64,000 nt of DNA from Lentinus brumalis (taxonomy: Eukaryota; Basidiomycota; Agaricomycetes; Polyporales; Polyporaceae), in NCBI GenBank assembly GCA_001792895.1, contig MARA01000009.1, positions 1,302,001 through 1,366,000 of the forward strand. Reading direction: 5' to 3'. The notes below the pieces were generated by a model. It saw nothing but the letters and a program-made list of their open reading frames with translations. It was not told where the DNA came from and did no database searches. The position numbers and the translations under genes are program-made. Positions 55,901-64,000 of the stretch are shown in pieces. The number at the start of each line of letters is the position of its first letter. The first letter of the stretch is position 1.

Positions 55901-58900
55901 AACTGTGCGAGGTCTTCATGTCACCCCAACCCATCAAGTACGAGACGACCATAGGGGCGGCAAGCTCCTGTTCGCGGTTGATGGAGTTCAACAGGCGGAA
56001 CATGAGGAGCCGCTGCTGTTCACGGAGGTCGTGGACGTAGGCTGCTCGCTGGTGAGTTTGGTCGTACGCGTAACCGTCGGCCAAAATGGCTGACATGTTG
56101 TGATTTCTCCCTTGCTTTTTGCCAGCATACGAGGACACGTAGAACGTGATGTTCTTCGTGTCCGCGCCGTTGGTGAGGAGTTTGCCATCGTTGTTGCAGC
56201 GCGCATGCACCAACACGTCTGGGATCCAACCATTCATATAGCGGTACAGGCGTTTGGGACCCCACCGACCATCCGGCTTCACGTAGTCGTCTTGGGCGCG
56301 TTCAAAAGGAGCCCGCCGTTTGCACTTCAATTGACCGCCCTTGGTGTAACGCAGGCATCGCTTGACCTTGCAAGTGTGCACCTGTTCGGCGCGCGCGAGA
56401 CGCAGCTCAAAGTCGGCGACGGCGGCCCGGTAGTCGGCGGAGTCCGGATGAGGCGGTCGACTGTAAGCAATGTCCTTCTGCTTAGGAATCGCTTTGACGG
56501 ATTGCGGGGTCTCCAGCCCAGGAAGGTACGCTCGGATGTTGGCGGCGATGTACGCAAGGATGCGCTGACGGAATTCATCCGTGCCGAGCATAACGTGGAG
56601 ATCTTCCGACCTCGGAGTGTCGGCGAGCCAGAGCAGCATGTGGAGGTGGAGGGATCCGCGTCCTTGCGATTCCACACTGCCGACATAAGCAGTCGGCTTG
56701 CCCAGTACGCCCATTCCATTCTTCACTGCGAACGGCGTGATTCTGATCTGGAACAGCGTCTCCAGGATGGTGGCGACCATGAAATGGAAGAAACGAGCCG
56801 CAGCGTACGGATCGTTTGCGATGTTGACCGCTCGCTCATCGGAGGTGGGTCCAACGGTGGCCATGAAGTTGTCGAGGTTGATATCGCACCCAGCAAACAA
56901 CTGCGCGACCGGGTCGTGGATGTCACTAGGATTGATCGTGATCCACATGGACGGAGGACCGTGTACGAGACAGGTGGACCAGATCTGCCCTCGTACTTTG
57001 TACCGAGCCGCGTCGGTGCCCTGGACGCGTCCGGCGGCGCCGTGCACAAGTCGCTTCAACAGAAGCACAGCAGGATCGGTTATGGGCTCCTTCGCAGTCT
57101 CCTGCGCCGCTGCGCGCTTCAGGTTGTCAGTGGTGATGGTGGACAGAAGCGCGATCTCCTGTTCGAACGTCTTCCGGCGGATTTGTACCTTGGCAGATCC
57201 GAGGGCTTCTCGTCGCTGCTGGATGCCGAACACGACAAAGGGGAAGGTTTCGTGGGTGCGGAATCGACGGTCATGGTACTGGAGGGCCCAACGGGCATGT
57301 TCGCGGAAGTCCACCGGGTCGGGCTGCGAGCCCTCCAGTCCTCCGCGGCCGTAGGGGAACAGACAGGGAAATGCGCGTTCGAAGTAATTCGGGGGAGGGG
57401 GCGTCTCGTCCGGCGGAGCGACAGCATCGGGACCGGCGGCTGCATTACGGGGCCGACCAAAGTCGCTCACAGGGGTCTGGCCGTGGCGCACGGAGTACCC
57501 ACCCTCTCCGCTGCTCTGCCAGAGGTTGCTCAACCCCCACAGCATGAGGTCGTTGGCGGTCATTCGGGAGAGGTCGGTATCGACGCTACCGGACACCATG
57601 AGCGGTATGACATCGGGGTGCGCTGAGAAAGCGTGAGTGAAAGTATTCGTGCAGCTGTGCGTTGAACTGACCTGCAGATTCACCGTGTTCTGGGAGGCCC
57701 TGTGGAACGCCGGGCGGGGCGTTTTCGTCAGACGGAGCACCAGGAACATCGTCAGCATCGTCTGGCACGTAGCCACCGCCTTCCTGTAACGTCACCCCTG
57801 GATCGCTGCAGTGGCGGACGACACCAAGCAATTCGTCAGGTACGTCGTCTTCGGGCAGGGCCGCCAGGCGTTCCTCGCTGATGGTGATGTCGTTGTAGTG
57901 CCGGTGATGCTGTTTCAGGAAGCGCAAGGCAGCGAAGATCATGGTGCGCCGGACACGGAATGTAGTTCGCAGCCATTGCTTGGGCAACGGGCCCACGCCG
58001 ACGAACGTCACGGAGATAACCTTCGCCAGCACATCCGGGAGCTGGGGCATCAAGCGGCCCTCAACCATTCCGAGGACGCCGCTGGTGTCAAGCTCGTACG
58101 TACTGACCGTGCCGCGCATGCCACGCTGCAAAGTTTGCGCGGCAGGTCGGTAGCCTGGGGTCTTGGGGTACAGCTTGAACACGTAGACACGGGGATAGAG
58201 CTGTGCGATAAGCATTTGCTCCGGAATGGTGAGTGCGCTCAGGATGGACGGCACGCTGCCGATCCATAAATTGTTGGCTAACGAAAGGCGAGGAGGGTGG
58301 GGTGCGGATCGACGCAACTCGTCACGACAGCACTTGCAAGTGTGCAGGGACACGATGTTGTTGTGAATCACGACACCGGCGGGTTCGAGCAAGCAACCAT
58401 CGAAGAGGTCGTGCTGAGGATGGGGCTCGCGAGGGGTGAGCCGGGAACGGTGTGTAAAGCTGTCCAACCGGCAGAGTTGGACGCCGTCCTGGGCTACGCT
58501 GACTTCGCGCGCACATACACCACAGACAACGCTGCGCAACGCGGCGGCGGAAGTCGCAACATGAAACTGGCGAGAGCAAGCAAGCCGCTCAGCGTCAGTG
58601 GGTAACGCCAGATATCTGGACGAGTCTCTAACTTGGTCCAACTCCGCCTGAATGCGTTGGGCGACGCGCCGTTCGTGTTGCGCCTCTGCGCGGGGCCGCT
58701 TCCGAGTGCCGGCCTTGGCCTGCACCGCTGCAACCATTGCCTCCCGCAACTGGTCGTCTGCGTGGCACAGCATATACTCCAACGTGGCGTCCTTCGTACG
58801 TCGAGCATCCCTGGGCAGAGGCAAACGGCCCTTGGCAAGCTCTCCAAGTTCAACTCTGGTGAGTACAGAGAAGTCAACCATACCTGGCGCTGATGAGAAG

Positions 58901-58953
58901 TTCGAAGGGGTTTGCGATGTTGCGCAAGTGATCTGGCGGCACGGTGCCCCCAT
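52938..58953 (-). CDS. Helitron 2 Rep-helicase transposase, apparently intact
   Basis: Exons on the minus strand are 57672-58953, 55828-57622, 55660-55774 and 52938-55610, separated by introns of 49-53 nt that all restore one frame. ATG 58953 is used; a start at MVDFSVLTRVEL (about 58882) is also possible. The N-terminus has the DUF6570 cysteine pairs (VVCGVCARE, CKCCRDELRR) and LANNLWIGSVP. The Rep part has LHLHMLLWL (HUH-type) and FYVSSYAGKK with two tyrosines four apart. The helicase has GEGGTGKSRV, LFLDEYSML, GDLHQFPPV, EQMRVSD, FTDYRSQGQT and LYVALSRSS, so all key motifs are present. The enzyme would nick and unwind DNA for rolling-circle transposition. An 11-residue duplication (IKGKTLTMQDR type) sits in the helicase. 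It is more divergent from Helitron 1 than copies of one family would be, and has no peptidase domain. Confidence 0.88.
53618..53683 (-). repeat. 33-bp in-frame tandem duplication in the Helitron 2 helicase
   Basis: Two identical 33-base units (53618-53650 and 53651-53683) add 11 residues without a frameshift. Identity of the units suggests recent origin or an assembly artefact. Confidence 0.85.
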
Positions 58954-59694
58954 GCAGCGTCAGGATGCAATGTCATAGCCCGATGACGAGGACGCATGAG
59001 GCGGACGGTTGGCCCGTCGCACGTTTCGCAGCCGGTACGAGATGTCGGAGCAGGCCCTCCTCGTTGTTAGCACATCCCGCTGTATGTGCCTTGCGGGCAG
59101 GGGCGTGTTCGTGCGTTGGCCAATGCCCGCGCGACACGCATGCTTCGGCCGTGCGCCGAGCACTTCCAGGCCTGAGATGGAGCGGGCAGTTGCGAAGGTG
59201 GGCTGTTCATTGGCGTCCAAACCTATCTCGCGGGACCAGTGGCACTTATGGGACCTCTTAGGCAGTGCGCCGACGTATCATGGAAGCCGGCAGACGGTCA
59301 CCCGACGTTGTGTATCGTATGGACGTGTCGAACCCAGACCACGGTGCACAGGGTGGACACAACTCGCACGAAGCGGCGTCGAGCAACTGGCGCAATCGGG
59401 ACAGATTGCGATTGTCGGCCGCAAGAACGACGGCGGGCAACCAATGGGTACGTGCGCTACGTAGCGACGGGGTTGGAAGTAGACCGGACACGTTCGGCCG
59501 GGGTGCTCAGCAGAGAATGCCTGGTCAGCGATGTTGGACTTTGCAAGATTTTCTTGGAGGTCAGACGAGGAAGCACGCGGGTACATAAAGGACGTATGGA
59601 CGTAGGAAGAACCCCATCTCACTGAGTTTGCTCTCGCCTTCGCCAACTTCGCTTTATCGACAACCTAGTCGTGACTCTGCCACTTCGCTGAAGG
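58954..59694. other. Divergent promoter region of Helitron 2 and cargo gene C10
   Basis: No gene seen on either strand. An acataaag box at 59583-59590 is the best promoter candidate for the plus-strand gene. Confidence 0.45.
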
Positions 59695-61651
59695 ATGTCC
59701 ACCAAACCCGTCATTCCCTGCACTCCGGCCAACAAGCGTCCTGCACTGGACTCGACCGACGAGTCCCGCTCCCCCTCCCCGCTATCGCCTACACCCGCGG
59801 GCCGCAACAGCGATGACAACGTATTCACCGCTGGCTTGGGCGCCGGCTTGCCCGGTGCTCTGCCTGGTGGCGTGTTGTTTGGACCCGCCGTCATCTCAGC
59901 CAACGGCACTGGAGCGACAGCGACGCGTGCTGCTCAGAACACGGGTGTTCCCGTCATCCGCATCCCTGCTCGTGTCCCGCGGTCGTTCGCGACGCCGAGT
60001 CTGCTTCTGGCGGTGCGCTGGTCACCAGCGGTCCTGTGGAGGTGAACGTGGGCGAAGGTATGGAGTCTGGCGGTGCAGCTGTTCCACCAGGCACGGCAGC
60101 GGCGGTGGTAACCTTGGAGGCTACGGGTGCTGGCGTGGCGGTAGGAGGAATGGTGGCAAGTGCCTCTGTGGGCACGGTGGGATCTGACGTGCAAACGTGA
60201 GTGAGCCGATCTACTGTGCGCAGCTTGAGGCTTACCCACAGCGACAGGAGCGAGAGGGGAAGGAACGCAACAGAGTTCGTGCAGGGAAGCGCAGTGGAGG
60301 GTCCTCCGCGCGCCCTGGAGGACGCGATGGCGAGGTGAGCTCCAAGTCACCTGATCGTGTTGGGTGCAGGGCTAACGGTTATTTTGAAGGGCCGCCGCGG
60401 CTGCGTCCACCTGGGGAACGACTGCGAGCCTCATGCCACCTCCCATGGCGGCGGCCGTGGGGGGAGCGGCGCACGGCCAACCCGCCGCCACCGCCACCAT
60501 CGTCGCGCTTCATGACAGTACCGGATTGTCGGTGCATACGTCCCATAGTCAGTCGGCGGGAGCATCAACGTCGACGGCAACTGTGGCGACCCCGGCCGCT
60601 GCGACGACCGCCACGTCGCGACTGGCGGACAAGCTGAACCTGGACCGCATTGCAGCGATGGCGAGAGATTTCTACCTGGCCAATGGTGAGGTGGTGCGGC
60701 GTTCGACAGACTGGTATCGCGAAGGGCGGGCCAACAACCTCGTGCATCGCGCTGCCGCGCAAGCAGCTCGCGAGGCGCAGGCCGCGCATGCAGCCGACCC
60801 AGGAGTTATGCCTTCTCCAGAGGCCCCGTTGCGTGCGTCGCTCACAATCATCGGCACCATCGCCACCGACCGCTGCTTCATCCGAGCCGACGGAAACTAC
60901 AGGGGACCGAATCCTGCGTTGCCTTTTCTGAGGCCTTTCTCGCAGACGACGTTGACTTGCGCGCTCGCCCCTCCGCCTGCCGACCACCCTCAGCTTGCGG
61001 CGGACTTTGTCACGGGAATGGCGACATTACGCACGATCTTGCCAAGGGAGGCGAACGAGCGATCAGGGCACGTATACCAGAACATATCGGGGCAGCATCT
61101 TCGTCTGCGTCATGCGGTTTTTGCGGTGAGTCGGACGTGGAACACGTGTTCGGATGTGACCTGACAAACATGTGCAGCCAAGACCGGAGGACGGTGAGGA
61201 AGTCGTCGACGATGGTGCGTGTTGCGCCACTAATTGAAAGTGCAACGGCTGACGGACTTGCGACACAGCGGCGGTACCGGCAGAATTCACGATCGCAGGT
61301 TGGCCGACCTACTCACCCCAGGCCGCAGAGGCTCTGGCCCAACTGCAGAACACGCACGTTGTTCGTCCCCTGCCGGCTTACGACTTGCGCGGCAACCTCA
61401 TCCCGCCGTCCCGCTATGTGCAAGAGCTGCGGGGGGCGACCGTGCTGGCTAGCTTCTCCGTGACCACGTACAACATCGGCGAGAAGACAGCGGGTGGGCG
61501 GGAGGTTCTGCGCACTAATATCTGCCTGGACATCGACTACATGCGCGTGCTCATTGCGCCGCCGCAGTTCAGCCCCAAGAAGCGTACCGCCGTGCATCTC
61601 ACAGACCCAACATCCAACGCCGCCGGCAAGAAGCGGCGCCAGTGCTGGTGA
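59695..61651 (+). CDS. Cargo gene C10: ssDNA-binding-like protein with GATV block
   Basis: Start ATG 59695 (MSTKPVIPCTPANKRPAL). The N-terminal half is Ala/Gly/Thr-rich and disordered; introns near 59950-59996 and about 60199-60390 are my best joins there. The ordered part runs from SRLADKLNLDRIAAMARDFYL through LRASLTIIGTIATDRCFIRADG, then HVYQNISGQHLRLRHAVFA, across introns starting at about 61123 and 61191, to FTIAGWPTYSPQAAEAL. It closes with RYVQELRGATVLASFSVTTY and REVLRTNICLDIDYMRVL. The strand pattern and the late GATV..FSV block look like a single-strand-binding OB fold, and resemble the end of C4. Fungal Helitrons can carry RPA-like genes, so a role with the adjacent transposase is plausible, but not shown. 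Stop at 61649-61651. Confidence 0.58.
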
Positions 61652-62004
61652 GTGGTTGTATCGATGGATGACGCGCCACACGCTGACATTCAGGGCCGTG
61701 TCAGACCGCGTAACCACCGTGCGCGGGTATACATTAGACATTGTTCCACTTAGAAATATGCGCCTTCTGTCCGCCGTATGAATCATGCCAACAAATGAAT
61801 ATTTGCTTCTTCCTCTTGCTTCCATTCAATCCCGCGTGCAATGCGCTGCAAATGAGCCGGGTCGGCCCTGTGCGATGGAAGTACATTTAACGCTCTGCCC
61901 AGGTACATTGCAAGGGTAGACATGGGGACGTATGTACGCTGGGACGTATATCGTGTTCGCTGCGCTTCTCTGCGCTTCTTCCAATCCCCAGGCTGTCGTG
62001 CGAC
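61652..62004. other. Intergenic, nothing identified
   Basis: 3' flank of C10; a weak gtatat box at 61946-61951 lies about 55 nt before the next ATG. Confidence 0.4.
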
Positions 62005-63101
62005 ATGAGCGCGAAAGGTGGCAAACGCGCCCCTCCGTCGGGAAGCCCGGGCCACGGACCGACGAAGCGGTTCACACGGTGAGTCAATCATGCGCGCAAC
62101 GTGTGCCTCCTTCTCACTGCAGCTCGGCGTGCCGGACGGGGCATCAGTTTCAAGCGAGAAGAGACGGACGAAGGCACTACGTTGTCGTGGCGATACACCA
62201 CGACGCAGCAGGACGACATCGAAGTCGCGAACGCCCTCAGTGCCGCGCGAAGCGACGACGTGAAGTCCGAGGTGAGCGACAACGACAATGTCGCCCGGGA
62301 GCCGGGGCAGGGGCCGGTGACGGGTGGGGATGTGGGTGACGACAACGTCGGTGGATGGGTGCCACCCAGCGCCGTAGCGTGAGTGATTGCAGGCCTTCGT
62401 AGACGGTGTGATGGCTGACGCAGAGCGCGATAGCCTGCTGCGCGTGCTGCAAGACTACAAATCTACGCACCCAGACCCGTGGTACGCGATAGCGAAACTG
62501 CCTGCGGCAGGGATAGCTTGGGACGTGCGCACGAACGCGCAGTCCATACTGACCATCCAGAGCGTGCCGGTCAAGCTGTTCACCGTCGGGCCCGTGACCG
62601 GGCTGTGTTTCTACTCGTCCTTGACAGACGACGCTGCCCGCTCGCGCATCAGCATCAAGTTGATGAGAGACCAAGACCGCGCGGCGCTCGGGGCGATGCA
62701 CAACAGAGCTCGGTGGGGCGCTGCGGCCGTTGCGGCACCACCGTTGGAGAAGTTCACGGCGATCGCGGTGCATGACCATGACGAGGTGGGTGTGCGACGT
62801 TGCCTCGGGCGTATGCTGTGCGCTGACGGTCGGGCAGGTCTTCACCAACATCTACGACGCAACGTCCTCTTTCCGCGCGCGGGAGGACATGAAGACGATC
62901 GACCCGTGGAAACTCCGCGTGGGAGACCTGGTGTTGGTGGAGTCCATCGTCGTAAGGACGCAGCGCGGCGATGGCTGGAGGTTGTCGTATCACACCGACG
63001 GCATATTTCGCTTGGCAGGCGGGCGGAGGTCAGAGAAACCGCGGACGGCACGGTCGAACCCGTTGCACGTGCCTGCTGTAGCGTTTCGGTTGTGGTTGTA
63101 G
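62005..63101 (+). CDS. Cargo gene C11: GD-hVhVE family protein
   Basis: Start ATG 62005 (MSAKGGKRAPPSG). Introns I infer are about 62087-62149, 62347-62392 and 62789-62838; stop at 63099-63101. After an acidic, Gly/Pro-rich N-terminus comes AFVDGVMADAERDSLL, a beta-rich middle (SVPVKLFTVGPVTGLCFYSS, ISIKLMRDQD), and then VFTNIYDATSSFRARED. The family motif follows: WKLRVGDLVLVESIVVRTQR, closing with YHTDGIFRLAGG. The second and third introns are uncertain; the last one falls where C5 and C6 also have their final intron. Same probable OB-like role as its paralogs. Confidence 0.6.
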
Positions 63102-64000
63102 TAGTGGTGGATGATAGACGAATGCAAGCTTGACTGTCGGACATATGACAACTGGATATAAGGATGAAATGGCATGCTTGAAAGCACCACGTATGCCGCA
63201 CACAAGGTTTTTGCCGCCCGGCGGCGCTTCCCTAGTGGCAGCTAGCTCACGAAACGGTGGAATCGGCATGAGCGTGCGCAGCATCGCGATCATCATCCAA
63301 GTGCGCCTCGCGTGGCTGCCACGTGCGTTTGATGACATGATGTCATTTGTCCTGACGAGCTGCGAGCTGCGGCCTCCTCCTGCCTCTCATGCCTTCCTCC
63401 CACTCTTCCTCCTGCTTCCTCGATCATCTCTGGCCAGTCCATCCGCTACGGATTGACAAGATAATACACTGCGTTGAATTTGTCTGCGCGGCCGACATGG
63501 AAGCCACTCTGGGCACCCCACGACGTGACAACTCGAAGATCTACGGCAAATATCCCAGCTTAGTTGCAGCCTCATGACGCCCTAGGCACACTTCAGTCGC
63601 TGCAGTGGCAACTGGACTCGCCCCAGGAGCCTGGAGACCGTATGCCCTATCTGCATCTCGCGTCCGCGGTGAGTAGTCGTGCACTTTGCCCGTGTTGGCT
63701 CCTCATATGGCTTCGAGCTGTTCTCCTGCCCTGATTGTCATGTCTCTGATCGGTATCCTTGTCCAGAGGCCAGACCACTTTGGACACCGTGACTGCATGC
63801 CAGTTTGTCGAAGGGCGTGGAGCTGCAGACGGAGGTTAGACGTGGCCGAAGTGTCGGGAACTCGCATCCGAGTCGGGCTCGTCGGAATCAAGGTCAGCTC
63901 TCGCGATTCAGTACCATTTCCCAACGATGGGAGACCTCGCATATAGTACCTCACAGATCCCCTTCCTACGGCTCTTCTGCACCATTGCTCGGTCGGGAGA
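63102..64000. other. No convincing gene
   Basis: Several short plus-strand frames with possible splice sites near 63670 and 63765, but no motif. Contains gtttttgccgcccg at about 63208-63221, the same 14 bases as in the arms of the 32.2-kb hairpin. Confidence 0.4.

Noticed and set aside
56100..57626. 508-codon plus-strand frame opposite Helitron 2
   Set aside because: The minus strand encodes the Rep domain with all motifs; the plus frame is its mirror.
1..64000. CRISPR arrays, rRNA operons, bacterial operons, tRNA genes
   Set aside because: Introns and families show a fungal nuclear region; I saw no regular spacer arrays, and no tRNA cloverleaf I could defend by eye.

Overview
The window looks like nuclear DNA of an Agaricomycete (mushroom-forming or wood-decay basidiomycete). 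Genes are split by GT-AG introns of about 45-60 nt, base composition is GC-rich, and the recognisable families (DUF6535, DUF6532, Plavaka transposases, fungal Helitrons with DUF6570/Rep/PIF1 parts, a Tad-like LINE) are typical of that class. I see no housekeeping gene. The whole window is an accessory, transposon-built region.

Layout. (1) 1.1-9.9 kb: a DUF6535 membrane-protein gene whose 3' exon is cut by a 5.6-kb element (about 4.02-9.61 kb). The element has 40-45 nt inverted repeats and a 13-bp flanking duplication, and carries its own gene with a homeodomain-like WFRNKR motif. The missing end of the DUF6535 gene resumes in frame at 9.62 kb. (2) 9.9-16.2 kb: decayed coding-like sequence without an intact gene. 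(3) 16.2-23 kb: a small orphan gene, a DUF6532 gene and a divergently transcribed Plavaka transposase that is complete except for one TGA. (4) 23.7-40 kb: Helitron 1 on the plus strand (DUF6570-Rep-PIF1 helicase plus C-terminal cysteine-peptidase-like domain). It is broken by two apparent 1-nt losses and by a 9.6-kb insertion. The insertion holds AT-richer sequence, a minisatellite, a 143-bp hairpin and a dead LINE, and the LINE is itself interrupted by a 605-bp hAT-like element with a perfect 8-bp target duplication. (5) 40-52.8 kb: compact, intact small genes. (6) 52.9-59 kb: Helitron 2 on the minus strand, apparently an intact Rep/helicase gene with three introns. (7) 59.7-63.1 kb: two more genes of the same kind as in (5).

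The most interesting part is the gene set at 40-63 kb. At least seven proteins share a C-terminal beta-rich motif of the form L-x2-GD-hVhVE...W..(F)xLxxhxLL, which I read as a possible OB-fold or ssDNA-binding-like family. Three intronless paralogs combine an F-box-like start with a remote nucleotidyltransferase-like GS...DLDLY pattern. Most have a TATA-like box 30-80 nt before the ATG. They sit around two Helitron transposase genes, and one begins with a captured piece of Helitron helicase. I infer a Helitron-linked cargo gene system. Element ends were not proven, and domain assignments rest on reading motifs by eye.
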